DNA of 64,000 nt from Variovorax boronicumulans (GCF_030812215.1 NZ_JAUSSG010000014.1:1-64000), one strand, 5' to 3'; shown: positions 25,561 to 34,198, numbered from the stretch's first letter. Made by a program: numbers and translations. Notes: generated by a model not told the origin, from the letters alone.

Positions 25561-25842
25561 ATGCCACCGCTTCGCCGCATCGCGGTCTACGTTGATGAGC
25601 CCGAGCCTGGATGGTTCGCATGGGTACTCTCCGAGGCTGACGAAGGCGCATCACAGTGGGCGCAAATCGAGCGCGCTGAGGCGTGGGTAGGCAGTTACAA
25701 GGAAGCGATGGCCACCGGCCTGCTGGTGCTGCAGCAGATGATCGACGACCTAGACATTGGCCCGCGCGACGAAGCCCCTGCACCCGCGAAGAAGCCCAAG
25801 GGCAGCACGTTCGGTTTCGGGTTTGGCACGAACCTCAGTTGA
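25561..25842 (+). CDS. Small acidic protein, second of a tandem pair
   Basis: A 93-aa paralogue of the gene just before it, six bases downstream. It opens RRIAVYVDEPEPGWFAWVLS, then SQWAQIERAEAWVGSYKEAM and DDLDIGPRDE. It differs by a C-terminal extension, PAPAKKPKGSTFGFGFG, with a basic-proline spacer and a Phe-Gly repeat. No strong ribosome binding site precedes it, so translation is probably coupled. Tandem duplication with divergence suggests a hetero-oligomer or two related partners. Confidence 0.75.
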   Translation: MPPLRRIAVYVDEPEPGWFAWVLSEADEGASQWAQIERAEAWVGSYKEAMATGLLVLQQMIDDLDIGPRDEAPAPAKKPKGSTFGFGFGTNLS

Positions 25843-25996
25843 CCGGCGAGCGCCGGCTGAATGTCGCCATCGACAACGGGAACACGGTCAGCAGGTTCTT
25901 CCAGCCTCCGGTCGGGCGCTTTTTACGATCGACATGCCAAAAGTCTTTGATCTCGCGGCCTTTAGGAAAGATATAGCGCGTGCGCATGGCTTGCCC

Positions 25997-26227
25997 TCAA
26001 TCCGTCTCGCGAGCTTCTCGCATTCGATTTAACTCTGCTCGTCCGAGGGGGGTGATTCTCAGGATGATCGCGACTCGCTTGTCTGCCCCTTCACTGCTGG
26101 AAGGCGGCAGTACCGCTTGCACAAGTTCGGCAGCCGCGAGGACCGCCGTGCACCGAATTTCGTCCTCCGATTTGACTGCGAGCGGAAAAGAGGCGTCTTC
26201 GATACGTTGAAGAAAGTCCATGGGCAT
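25997..26227 (-). CDS. Mini winged-helix-like protein, copy A
   Basis: The start at 26227 follows AAAGGACGACCGTTT. The 76-aa product opens MPMDFLQRIEDASFPLAVKS, has a hydrophobic helix TAVLAAAELVQAVLPP and closes with ILRITPLGRAELNRMREAR. Two other genes in this window (32484-32789 and 36751-36960) share this layout: D-F/M-L at the start, a central helix, then IT-x-x-GR-x-x-L. The closing motif is like the last strand and helix of winged-helix regulators of the MarR/PadR kind. The family is not one I can name. DNA binding is a guess from the fold pattern. Confidence 0.65.
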   Translation of the reverse strand: MPMDFLQRIEDASFPLAVKSEDEIRCTAVLAAAELVQAVLPPSSSEGADKRVAIILRITPLGRAELNRMREARETD

Positions 26228-26294
26228 AAACGGTCGTCCTTTCAACGCCGCGGGCTGGCCGACGTAGCTTGCTGAAAATCGCAATCTACCCCAC

Positions 26295-26410
26295 CTATTC
26301 CAACTCGGGAATCGGCTTCAACCAGTCCACCGCGGCCTTGTCTGGCGGCATCGCTCGAAGCCGCTCATCGCGCCACAGGTCACGCGCGACATCACCTAGC
26401 TCAAGCGGGT
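26295..26410 (-). pseudogene. Remnant of an unidentified gene (C-terminal end)
   Basis: The minus strand reads INPLELGDVARDLWRDERL, then RAMPPDKAAVDWLKPIPELE and stops at 26295. It has the look of a real protein end (balanced helix, clean stop) but no start: going upstream the frame is interrupted. It lies on the far side of the LexA box from the gene at 26541, so it may be what is left of a divergent SOS gene. The identity is unknown. Confidence 0.3.
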
Positions 26411-26493
26411 TGATCGTGTGTCACTGCAGCTGTAGCCGGTGCGCGCAGGCAGCGATCCAGAGGGCTGCTGGCACGTTTTCTGCGCCCGCATAT

Positions 26494-26513
26494 TACTGTA
26501 TATTTAATCAGTG
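26494..26513 (+). promoter_or_regulatory. LexA (SOS) box
   Basis: TACTGTATATTTAATCAGTG has CTG-N10-CAG and matches the proteobacterial LexA consensus (TACTGTATATATATACAGTA) at 16 of 20 positions. It ends 27 bases before the ATG at 26541, where it would cover the promoter. The stretch is AT-rich in an otherwise GC-rich region. Confidence 0.8.
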
Positions 26514-26540
26514 TTTTGTGGCTTTTATCTTTGACCGACC

Positions 26541-26942
26541 ATGAACCAAGCTGAACTATTCTTCCCGCGACCCGTGCACCAGGTGCCGATCGACACCACG
26601 CCTCACGAGCAGCCCGAAGACGATGCACCCTTCGTCTTCGAGGATCTCGAGTCCGAGCCCCGAGTCGCCTATATCGCACGGCTTCTCGACTATCCGGCAG
26701 TCGATGCCATCAGGGTCGCAGAGCAGCGCTTCCGACGAGAGTTGGACAAACAGCTCGGTGGCGAGGTAGTGCCGGCCCTGCGTGCGTTTCAGAATGCGAG
26801 CGAGTCGGGCGAGACAGAGTTGACGAAGGAAGAAATCGCCCTGGCCAAGCGCTGGGCAAAGGCCTACGAGTCGGCCAGGACTGCTGGCCTTCGCGATTTG
26901 GGAGATGTCGACGAAGCGTACTTCGATGTGAGACCGACCTGA
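26541..26942 (+). CDS. Hypothetical protein under LexA control
   Basis: A 133-aa soluble protein not recognised. The first 40 residues are Pro/Glu/Asp-rich (VPIDTTPHEQPEDDAPFVFE) and probably disordered. The rest is helical, with an acidic-basic pattern (AVDAIRVAEQRFRRELDKQL; TKEEIALAKRWAKAYESARTAG). It ends in DVDEAYFDVRPT. There is no signal peptide or membrane segment. The LexA box directly upstream makes DNA damage induction likely. It could be a cell-division inhibitor, a DNA repair accessory or a damage-induced toxin; nothing in the sequence decides between these. Confidence 0.75.
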   Translation: MNQAELFFPRPVHQVPIDTTPHEQPEDDAPFVFEDLESEPRVAYIARLLDYPAVDAIRVAEQRFRRELDKQLGGEVVPALRAFQNASESGETELTKEEIALAKRWAKAYESARTAGLRDLGDVDEAYFDVRPT

Positions 26943-27280
26943 GCGCCTTCATGCACTCGTGCGCATGCTCAGCTTGATCAAGGGTGGCTCACAACAAGAC
27001 GGCAGGTATCGTTTCACGGAACTCTCGCACAGACTTCACTTCCACTTCTCTTGGGCCAAGCACACTGCCTTTCGACAGTGGTTCGGCGCTGGTAGGGGCT
27101 AGGGAGAAAAAAAAGCCGCTCAGGGAATCGCCTCGATGCCAACCGCTGTCACTCTTCAATATTTACTCGCGAGAAAGATGCGCCTGTGACGGCTTGCTTT
27201 GACACACAGCCGATCCCGGATCTCGCGTTGATGCGTTGGACTATGCGCAAGCGACTCAACAGCCGCGGGAGGATTTACGT
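26943..27280. other. Intergenic stretch, nothing identified
   Basis: About 340 bases. A plus-strand frame at 26984-27202 has no ribosome binding site and unnatural composition, so it is not called. There is an A-rich run near 27105-27115. Confidence 0.5.
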
Positions 27281-27511
27281 ATGACCACAAAGCAAGAGTT
27301 GCCCGACGAGGCACTGAGTGCAATGGCGATCGGATGGCGCAGGAAGGCCCTCGAGGGAGACCTTCACGCTCGCGGGATCGCCCATGAACTTGAGACGGAA
27401 TTGCGCAGGCGTGCCGGTGCGCCGTTCACCAACTACGACACCCTCGACATGCGGCCACTAGAGATGCGGGCCGCGCGCCCCCGTTGGTGGCGGTTCTGGC
27501 GCGGGCGCTGA
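27281..27511 (+). CDS. Small hypothetical protein, 76 aa
   Basis: The ATG at 27281 follows GGGAGGATTTACGT, a good ribosome binding site. The protein has a helical first part (LSAMAIGWRRKALEGDLHAR; AHELETELRRRAG), then PFTNYDTLDMRPLE, and ends in a strongly basic aromatic tail, RPRWWRFWRGR. The tail could interact with membrane or nucleic acid. No family is recognised. Confidence 0.65.
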   Translation: MTTKQELPDEALSAMAIGWRRKALEGDLHARGIAHELETELRRRAGAPFTNYDTLDMRPLEMRAARPRWWRFWRGR

Positions 27512-27737
27512 AGCCATGCGCCTGTACGTTGATGCCCAATCCCGACGCCGCGGCCCAACCGTCAATAACTACAGGCACGAGAACACCCCCTATTGGAAAG
27601 CGGTCATCTGAACCGACGAGCATGAACTTTGAACCCGCAACTTGGCACATGTCATCGAAGACGGGAGTCGATCTGTACGCCATGTACGGTACATCTGCAT
27701 GAAGGACAGGCGGCTGTGGTCGCCCAACTGCAGAGCC

Positions 27738-30700
27738 TCACCACTTCACCCGAAGACCCAGCGACCCATTGATCGAGCTCTTGACCTTAGCATCGCCGCC
27801 GCTCGCCCACAGCTTGCCGATTTCGCCATAGAGGCTTGTCGACTGACCCAGGGCGAGCGTGAAGCCACCCGCGAGTTCGGTGCTCGTGCCGCCCGTCGGC
27901 GCGGAGATGTCGGTGGTGGTCGCGCCGTTCATGAAGCGGGCGACGTCCGCGCCGCTCGATGTCCGGTAGATGTTGAAGCGGCCGTACGGCTGAAGCGTGC
28001 CGACGCCCGTGGCGATCTCGCCCTTGACCCGCACGCCCGCGCGGGCGATCCAGCCGCTGTCGGCCTGAGGCTGGACGACGGCGCCAACGATGGCGGAGTT
28101 GTTCAGATCGATGTGCTGATGGATCAGCTGCAGCTGCGGCTCGATGCGCCAGCCGCTGCCGCCCAGCGCGAAGGACTGCCCCACCTCGATGGAACCTAGC
28201 AGGCTGTTGCCCTTGCCGCTCACGCCCAGGCTCGCCAGAGGCTCGACGGCGTAGCGATGGCGGCCCGACTGCACCATGACATCGGCATAGAAACCGCTGT
28301 CGCTGGTGTAGGTGCCATACACACCCACGTACTGGCTGCGCAGGTCGTTGCGGCCCACGGCCAGGTTTGGGATGCCACTGGCGAAGCCGCGCACGCTGGC
28401 GTCGCCATCGAGCTGGCCGACGTAGATGCCCGCACGCCAGTTGGGCGTGTTCAGCAGGTCGGTGCCGGCCTGGAAGCCGGTGAGGCGGCCCTTGCTGGTG
28501 GGCGATACCGCGCCGCCTTGCTGGATGTCGACGTCGGTGGACAGAACACGGCCCCAGGCGCGGCGATCAGAGCCGGTCGGGGTGGTCGTGATGCCCTTCA
28601 CATCGTCGTCGCCCACGCGCTTGCGCAGGTCGCCGAGCATCGCGAGGCTGCCCTGGCGCAGCTGGCCGGGGAGCGCGGAATAGAGCGAGGCTTCGGCGCG
28701 GTAGGTGATCACCGGCGTGGGCGCGGCGGGCGACACGGTGGTGCTCGAGCGCAAGTACCAGTTCTCGCCGGCACCACCGGCATCGGCGGCGTACAGGCGG
28801 TACTCGTAGGCGCCCGCATCCACATGGCCGTTGGCAAGGCTGAACGCGTCCTTGGTGGTCTGGGCCGTGGTGGTGGCACCGTTGCTCGCGGTGACCACCT
28901 CGATGCCGTTGCCGCTGGTGAGCGCCCCCAGGCCGCCGAGGTTGGCGATCTGCACCGTGGTCCGGCCGCTTGCGGATGCCGTAGCGCCGTCGAGCACCAG
29001 GCGGTCGGACGGTCCCGTGCCGTTGAGCACGGTGCCCAGCCTGAGCACGCCGTTGTTGCCGACGTAGGCGCCCGTGACCGTGAGCGTGGTGCCCGCGGTT
29101 GCGCCCACGAGCGAGACGGTACCGCTGTTGGCCAGCGAGGCCACTGTCTGGCTGAAGCCCGCGAGGTCCAGCGTGGCGCCCGAAGCCACGCTGTGGGCGG
29201 AGGCCGCGCTGAAGGTATTGACCGCGCCCGCCTTGAGCGAGCCCTGCGCGACGTTGGTGGTGCCGGTGTAGTCGTTGGCGCCAGACAGCGTCAGCGTGCC
29301 CGCGCCCTCCTTCGTGATGAAGCCGCCGCCGCTGATCGCGCCGCTCAGGGTCGCGTTGAAGGCGCCGGTGTCGATGACCGGATCAGTGGTGCCCGTGAGC
29401 TGGATCGCGTTGGCGATCGTCAGCCCGTCGGCGCTGAAGCCCAGGGTGGTGTCATCGTCCATCGACAGCGTGCCGGTGCCCAGCGCCTGGCTGTTGCCGA
29501 GGTTCAGGCGCCCTTGTCGCAGCGCGGTGCCGCCCGTGTAGGTGTTCGCGCCCGAGAGCGTGAGCGTGCCTGTGCCCACCTTCACCAGCGAGCCGCCGGT
29601 GCCCGAAATCACGCCCGAGACTTCGGTGTCGCCGTTGAGTCCGCCCGTGCTCAGCGTCTTGGCGCCGAGGATCACATCCCCCGCGCCGGACAGCGAGCCG
29701 ATAGAGATTCCCGCCGCCGTCAGCGAACGGATGCGCAGGCGTCCGCCCGCGGTGTTGACCACGGTGGCCTGGTCGGCGGTCGCGCGGTCGAAGATGTCGA
29801 TCAGGCCGCCGCTTTCGTTCATGAAGGTCGCCTGGCCCGCACTGGCGTCGTCCAGCAGATTGATCTGGCCGCCGGAGAAGTTGGTGATGCGCGCGCTGCC
29901 GGCCGTGGCGTTGGACACGATGTTCGTCAGTCCGCCGCGGTTTTCGATGACGGCGTTGCCGGCGGACGCGTTGTCCCTGAACTCGGCCGACGCATCCCTG
30001 TTCATCACGAGGCGGGCATTCCCCGCCGAGCTGCTGCCGCCGAACTGCACGAAGCCGGCGTTGTCCGTCGGCAGGGGACCGCGCTCGGCGGCAGTGATCG
30101 TCAATCCGCCTGCGTCGGCATTGCCGCCGAAAAGCAGCGAGGCGTTGCCGGCCACCGACACCGGCCCGGTGCCGAGGGCGCCGGTCGCCAGCGCATGCAG
30201 GCTGCCCGCTGCCACCGAGGTGCCGCCCGTGTACGAATTGGCCGCGCCCAGCACCAGCGTGCCTTGGCCGGTCTTCAGGAGCGCTCCGTCGCCCGAGACT
30301 TCGCCGTTCAGCGTCAGCGTGCGGACCAGGTTCACATCGAAGGTGCCGCCTCCCGGGCCCAGTGCGACCGTGCGGGTGGCGGTGGTGTCGCCGGTGACGT
30401 TCAGCGCGCCGCCGTCGAGCGTGAGCCCACCGCTCGAATTGCCGAGCGCGCGATCATCGGCGATGGAGAGCGCGCCGCCGCGCACGGACCAGGGCGTCAG
30501 GCCGGTGTTGATGCCGGTCAGCGTCCAGGTGCTGGCACCGGTCTTTTCGTAGCGCGCGAAGCCGCTGTAGGTGGCGGCGTCGAGCGAAGTGGTCCCGTCG
30601 GTCGTGTCGCCCGCCAGCCCCAGCACGTTGCCGGTGCCGGAAACCACCCTCAGCAGGCCGGTGATCGAGGAGCCGGCACGCAGTTCGAGCCGGTTGTCGC

Positions 30701-31754
30701 TGCCGGTGATCCGTACTGCGTCGCCGCGCGTGGCACCGTTGCCGCCCATGCCGGCCGTCAGCGTCCCCGTGTTGACGATGGTGTTCGAGTCGCCCCGAAC
30801 GCGCAGCGCCGCACCACCCACGCCGAAGCGCACGGCGATGCCGCCGGCACCACCCGCGCCACCCGTCAGCGAGCCGGTGTTGGAAACCAAGTTGTTGCTG
30901 GACTCCAGCGCGAGGCCCGCGCCGCCCTCGCCGCCGAATGACGACGTCCCGGTGAACCCGCCGCTGACGGTGCCGATGCCTCCGGCACCGCCGACGGATG
31001 CGCCGCTGTTGACGACGGTCGCGCCGCCGCCTTGCAGCACGATGCCGTCGCCGCCACCACCGCCACCGCCGGCCCATTGGCCGACACCACCCGCGCCGCC
31101 GTTGCCGCCGCTCGTCTGCCCCGCATTGTTCAGGTTGACGCCGGCCGCCGTGGACTGCAGGCCCGCGCCGCCACCGCCACCGCCGCCGGCCAGCCGCGCG
31201 ACGCTGCCGGCACCGCCATTGCCGCCCCGCAGGGTGGTGCTGCCCGACACGGTGATGCCCGTGTCGGATGTGTACACGGCAGCACCGCCGCCACCGCCGG
31301 CGCCACCGCCGTAGACCGGATCCCCATCGGGCGTGCCGTCGGTTCCCGACCCCCCCGTGACCGAGCCGGCCACGCTGGTCGCCCCCACGGCACCGCCCGT
31401 TCCGCCAAGCCCGCCGCCGCCGATGCCGCCATTGCCCCCCGTGCCGCCCGACGGAGCCAGGCCGTTGGACTCAGTGAACTCACCGAGGCGGCCGCCGCCG
31501 CCGCCGCTGCCGTTGCCCGCGCCGCCCCGGCCGCCTGTGCCGCCAAGGCCGACGAAGGTCTCGCCGCCCGCGGCCTGAGCCCAGGCACCGCCGGACATGG
31601 CGACCAGCGTGAGCAGGCACGCGGCCGCCGCGAGCCGCTTCGCTTTGCGGCTTCCTTCGACTGTCGAGCGCCGCGCAGGCGATGCAACAAGCTCCGACAC
31701 GGCCTGCCAGACACCCAGCACGCCGTTCCATACCACGCGATAAGTACGGTTCAT
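27738..31754 (-). CDS. Large glycine-rich autotransporter (type Va secretion)
   Basis: A 1,338-aa protein. The start at 31754 gives MNRTYRVVWNGVLGVWQAVSE, the extended signal peptide region of large autotransporters, followed by LLTLVAMSGGAWAQA. Residues ~40-330 are dominated by GG/GGTGG/GGAGG runs, recalling PE-PGRS-like or RTX-free glycine-rich passengers. Then come at least three autotransporter-associated beta-strand repeats (LVKVGTGTLTLSGANTYTGG and relatives) in a beta-helix passenger. The last ~270 residues form the outer-membrane barrel (GRVLSTDVDIQQGG; YGRFNIYRTSSGAD), ending LRVKW with the aromatic terminal residue used for insertion. A GAGG ribosome binding site is present. Role: probably adhesion or biofilm. 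Confidence 0.9.
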   Translation of the reverse strand: MNRTYRVVWNGVLGVWQAVSELVASPARRSTVEGSRKAKRLAAAACLLTLVAMSGGAWAQAAGGETFVGLGGTGGRGGAGNGSGGGGGRLGEFTESNGLAPSGGTGGNGGIGGGGLGGTGGAVGATSVAGSVTGGSGTDGTPDGDPVYGGGAGGGGGAAVYTSDTGITVSGSTTLRGGNGGAGSVARLAGGGGGGGAGLQSTAAGVNLNNAGQTSGGNGGAGGVGQWAGGGGGGGDGIVLQGGGATVVNSGASVGGAGGIGTVSGGFTGTSSFGGEGGAGLALESSNNLVSNTGSLTGGAGGAGGIAVRFGVGGAALRVRGDSNTIVNTGTLTAGMGGNGATRGDAVRITGSDNRLELRAGSSITGLLRVVSGTGNVLGLAGDTTDGTTSLDAATYSGFARYEKTGASTWTLTGINTGLTPWSVRGGALSIADDRALGNSSGGLTLDGGALNVTGDTTATRTVALGPGGGTFDVNLVRTLTLNGEVSGDGALLKTGQGTLVLGAANSYTGGTSVAAGSLHALATGALGTGPVSVAGNASLLFGGNADAGGLTITAAERGPLPTDNAGFVQFGGSSSAGNARLVMNRDASAEFRDNASAGNAVIENRGGLTNIVSNATAGSARITNFSGGQINLLDDASAGQATFMNESGGLIDIFDRATADQATVVNTAGGRLRIRSLTAAGISIGSLSGAGDVILGAKTLSTGGLNGDTEVSGVISGTGGSLVKVGTGTLTLSGANTYTGGTALRQGRLNLGNSQALGTGTLSMDDDTTLGFSADGLTIANAIQLTGTTDPVIDTGAFNATLSGAISGGGFITKEGAGTLTLSGANDYTGTTNVAQGSLKAGAVNTFSAASAHSVASGATLDLAGFSQTVASLANSGTVSLVGATAGTTLTVTGAYVGNNGVLRLGTVLNGTGPSDRLVLDGATASASGRTTVQIANLGGLGALTSGNGIEVVTASNGATTTAQTTKDAFSLANGHVDAGAYEYRLYAADAGGAGENWYLRSSTTVSPAAPTPVITYRAEASLYSALPGQLRQGSLAMLGDLRKRVGDDDVKGITTTPTGSDRRAWGRVLSTDVDIQQGGAVSPTSKGRLTGFQAGTDLLNTPNWRAGIYVGQLDGDASVRGFASGIPNLAVGRNDLRSQYVGVYGTYTSDSGFYADVMVQSGRHRYAVEPLASLGVSGKGNSLLGSIEVGQSFALGGSGWRIEPQLQLIHQHIDLNNSAIVGAVVQPQADSGWIARAGVRVKGEIATGVGTLQPYGRFNIYRTSSGADVARFMNGATTTDISAPTGGTSTELAGGFTLALGQSTSLYGEIGKLWASGGDAKVKSSINGSLGLRVKW

Positions 31755-32200
31755 TCCGACGATCCTCAACAAAAGGGCAAAACGGGCGCAATGTAACAGT
31801 TGCAACAGAAGATTCAACTCCCCGGAGGTAGTCATGGACATCGCCGCCGCTTCTGCTGCGGGAGATCGTTCGCCCCTAAGACGCGAAGGCCAACCTGCTG
31901 ACCCTGCCGAAACTCCTCTTCAAAGCAAGGGCGTCGCCTGCCCGGCGGACTTCGACGTGGTCGGAGCTGCCAGCTTTACCTGCGCCTGATACCTTGTCGC
32001 AGCGTGCACTTCCGCGCTCGGCACCAGCAGGTACCGAGCGGCTGCTATCCGCCGATGTCTATGTCTGCAAAGGGCCCGTTCACGACGGCGCCGCGACCGG
32101 CTACAGTCGGCTAATAGCGGACGGTCGGCGCCGACCGTCAATCAAAGGAATCCAGTTGTTCAATTAGGCAGCGCCGGGCGCCGGCCGTAGCTCACCCGCA
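31755..32200. other. Intergenic stretch with the second copy of the dispersed 20-mer
   Basis: About 445 bases upstream of the autotransporter, with no supported gene. It contains the repeat copy at 32092-32111 and, just after it, a GC-rich inverted stretch (GGACGGTCGGCGCCGACCGTC, 32118-32138). Confidence 0.5.
32092..32111. repeat. Dispersed 20-bp sequence, copy B
   Basis: Same 20 bases as 3061-3080 in the same orientation, with partial similarity on the left flank. The copies are 29 kb apart and neither is inside a gene. Confidence 0.6.
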
Positions 32201-32473
32201 TCACCCCGGGCTCGGCCGTGCATCCCCCGGCGCGGCAGCGCTCCGCGCGAACCCCGTGATCGCCCACACGTCGACCTTGGATTTCGCAAGGCGTCTCAGC
32301 CGGTCGCGGACTTCCTTGGTGCGGCGGCCCTGGGTGCCGACGGCGAGCCGGGCCCTGAACTCGTCGTCGGCGAACAAGTCCGCGTGGCCGAAGATCCGGT
32401 CGCCGGCGCGGTCGACCTGAATCGCGATATTGAAGCCCCGGTAGGGGATGCGGCTGGGCGTCTTCGAACGCAC
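32201..32473 (-). CDS. Hypothetical protein, 90 aa
   Basis: GTG start at 32473 after AGAGAGGCCGCC. The protein reads RIPYRGFNIAIQVDRAGDRI, GHADLFADDEFRARLAVG, then a basic helix KEVRDRLRRLAKSKVDVW and an alanine-rich end. The first half looks like a small beta sheet. Not recognised. It lies 10 bases after the mini winged-helix-like gene on the same strand, so they are probably one operon; this pairing is the only functional clue. Confidence 0.65.
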   Translation of the reverse strand: MRSKTPSRIPYRGFNIAIQVDRAGDRIFGHADLFADDEFRARLAVGTQGRRTKEVRDRLRRLAKSKVDVWAITGFARSAAAPGDARPSPG

Positions 32474-32483
32474 GGCGGCCTCT

Positions 32484-32789
32484 CTACATCAGGCGGGAGC
32501 GGATCGCGTGGGGCAGCTTCGCGCGCCACCGAGACGCGGCGCCGCGCCACGGGCCCTGTGCGGCCACGGGGTAGTGGAGGCGTTCGAGTTCGGCGCGGCC
32601 TTTTTCGGTAATGGCGAGCACCTGGGCGGCGTCGGGGCCGCCCGAGAGGGTGAGATCCGACGGCGCGGGCGTCAGCGCGATCACGAGGCCGGCGGCCCGC
32701 AGCAGCTTGATCTGGTCGATCTCCGCCCGGGCCCGGAAGGTCGCCGGCAAGGGGGAGCCGGCAAGTTGTTTGAGCATGTCCATGGCCAT
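32484..32789 (-). CDS. Mini winged-helix-like protein, copy B
   Basis: The ATG at 32789 follows GGAGGACAGAGCG; a longer frame to 32861 is unnecessary. The 101-aa protein starts MAMDMLKQLAGSPLPATFRA, has AEIDQIKLLRAAGLVIALTP and AAQVLAITEKGRAELERLHY. It lines up with copies A (25997-26227) and C (36751-36960) through the start motif, the central hydrophobic helix and the IT-x-x-GR-x-x-L closing strand-helix. Unlike them it has a 30-residue basic tail (WRGAASRWRAKLPHAIRSRL). The wing-like end suggests a nucleic-acid-binding fold. Confidence 0.7.
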   Translation of the reverse strand: MAMDMLKQLAGSPLPATFRARAEIDQIKLLRAAGLVIALTPAPSDLTLSGGPDAAQVLAITEKGRAELERLHYPVAAQGPWRGAASRWRAKLPHAIRSRLM

Positions 32790-32958
32790 CGCTCTGTCCT
32801 CCATTTCTCTACGACCCACTTGGAACGGGAGAAAAATAGGACGTCCCAGCCGCGTCTTCAAGGGTCGGCTGCAGGGCGCAAGGCAACAGAATGTATCGGG
32901 GCTTCGAGGACAGGCGAGAGAAGAGCTCCGAGACGACGCAAAGACGCTTGCACGCCTG

Positions 32959-33135
32959 GTGCTTGCACTGGAGGCGGAAGCGGACTTCCCTCTTGCAAAC
33001 CTTTATGGGCTCGAATTGAGCACCTTCGATCTCGCCCTCGACATCCTCAAGGAATGGCGCCTGGATAGGTACTACGCGCGCAAAGGAAAGCTGCTCGATG
33101 TGTCCTATCAGGTGAATGTCCAGGCATCGCATTAG
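32959..33135 (+). CDS. Possible small or truncated protein
   Basis: The frame from GTG 32959 gives 58 aa: LALEAEADFPLANLYGLELS, then FDLALDILKEWRLDRYYARK and a short end before TAG. The composition looks like genuine protein. It stays protein-like for some 15 codons upstream (QAREELRDDAKTLARLV) without any start codon there, so the beginning may have been lost. No ribosome binding site of note. Confidence 0.35.
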   Translation: MLALEAEADFPLANLYGLELSTFDLALDILKEWRLDRYYARKGKLLDVSYQVNVQASH

Positions 33136-33691
33136 GAGCGAGTTGGCGTTCGTCGCGTTGGGTTCGCAGCATTGCCGATCTTGATGCGCGGCTGAATGGC
33201 AGCACACGCGCGGGACCGCGAAGCCACCGAAAGGCAACGAAGCGCCTGGCCCTGGATTCCCAGGCGGCTGAGTCGTTTTTGCAGCCAGCCAGAGCATGCA
33301 ACGGGCCGTCGAGGCCAAGGGCATCGGGTCCAGGTCAAATACATCCTGAATTCGGCTGTCCCACCAAGGTGACGCGCCCGGCTTTTCTATGGGCGATGAG
33401 TCCGATGCGGCAGCAGTCGAGTGGTGTATGTCGCTTTTGGATTGTTGGATTCCGCCGATCTCTGACCCTAGGGGGGTGCCGACTTCACCCGATCTGGATA
33501 GCGAATCGCGGAGTCCTGAGAGCGCTTGTGAGCGCGATTCAATCTGGAAATCCAACCGCATCGGGCTCGCTGCCACCTCATGTGAACGGCTCAGTCCGGC
33601 CGGAACCGGCCGTACGGCTCCAAGGCAGAATGCACCCGATAGCAGTCATAGAAGGCGATGCAAGACGCGATGCCGGTCACGAGGAGCGCTG
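33136..33691. other. Intergenic stretch of about 555 bases
   Basis: No supported gene. It holds the 27-base repeat listed at 33445 and a GC-rich hairpin CCGGCCGGAACCGGCCG at 33596-33612 without a T-run. Frames crossing it have unnatural composition. Confidence 0.5.
33445..33471. repeat. Repeat shared with 44279-44304
   Basis: TGGATTCC, two variable bases, then CGATCTCTGACCCTAG are found here and at 44279-44304, differing only in the two central bases (GC here, AT there). Both lie in gene-poor, rearranged stretches. It may be the end of a lost mobile element. Confidence 0.5.
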
Positions 33692-34102
33692 ATGGCAGTC
33701 GGAGTAACGGTAGGTTCAATCACGGACGAGCTTGGTGCACCGTCGCTTGTGCACTCGTTTTTCTCAACTATCAGCGCGCATTGCGAGCCCACCGGCTGGG
33801 GCAGCAGCTTCCCCCACCTGATGAACGAGCTCTACCAAGGTCGTTTGCCTCATGCGCATGCGCCGCTCGCGCTCGCGGAACTGCAACAGGCAAAAGCGAT
33901 ACTGAGCAAATTGCCTCCCGCGTGCGTGGTGTGGGACATCGAGAATCGCCAGTCCAAACCGCCCTGGGGCGACAACATCGCATCGCAAATCACGAGCCTT
34001 GGCAACTACTTCGTGTCGAGCACCGGAGGCGACGTGTTCCAAATACTCGAGGAGGCCCTGGCCGCCTCTATCGAGGAAAAGCAAGATGCTGTTCTCCAGT
34101 AA
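33692..34102 (+). CDS. Immunity protein, Imm70-like
   Basis: The ATG at 33692 follows GAGGAGCGCTG. The 136-aa protein reads VGVTVGSITDELGAPSLVHS, FFSTISAHCEPTGWGSSFPH, LMNELYQGRLP, VVWDIENRQSKPPWGDNIAS and ITSLGNYFVSSTGGDVFQI. These blocks (ITDE, FFSTI, WGS-FP, LY-x-G, WDIE, PPWGDNI, YFV-S-x-G) are what I recall of the Imm70 family of polymorphic-toxin immunity proteins. Such proteins protect a cell from a matching secreted toxin. No toxin gene is adjacent, so it would be an orphan immunity gene, perhaps guarding against neighbours' type VI or contact-dependent effectors. Confidence 0.75.
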   Translation: MAVGVTVGSITDELGAPSLVHSFFSTISAHCEPTGWGSSFPHLMNELYQGRLPHAHAPLALAELQQAKAILSKLPPACVVWDIENRQSKPPWGDNIASQITSLGNYFVSSTGGDVFQILEEALAASIEEKQDAVLQ

Positions 34103-34198
34103 TGTTCGTCATTCGGCCGCATGCAGTCATTCAGCCAATTGCCACAGTCCCGCGAGACCGGTCGTGCGCGGCGCATGCCAATCCAGAAGCCTTCGAGA

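Noticed and set aside
28257..30941. 894-codon open frame opposite the autotransporter
   Set aside because: Antisense of a glycine/alanine-rich gene. The length is explained by codon bias and it shows no motif.
30500..31560. Short-period repeats suggesting a CRISPR or tandem array
   Set aside because: They are codon-level repeats for Gly-Gly-x in the autotransporter head, without constant spacers.
33596..33612. GC-rich hairpin considered as a terminator
   Set aside because: No T-run on either side and no gene ending nearby.
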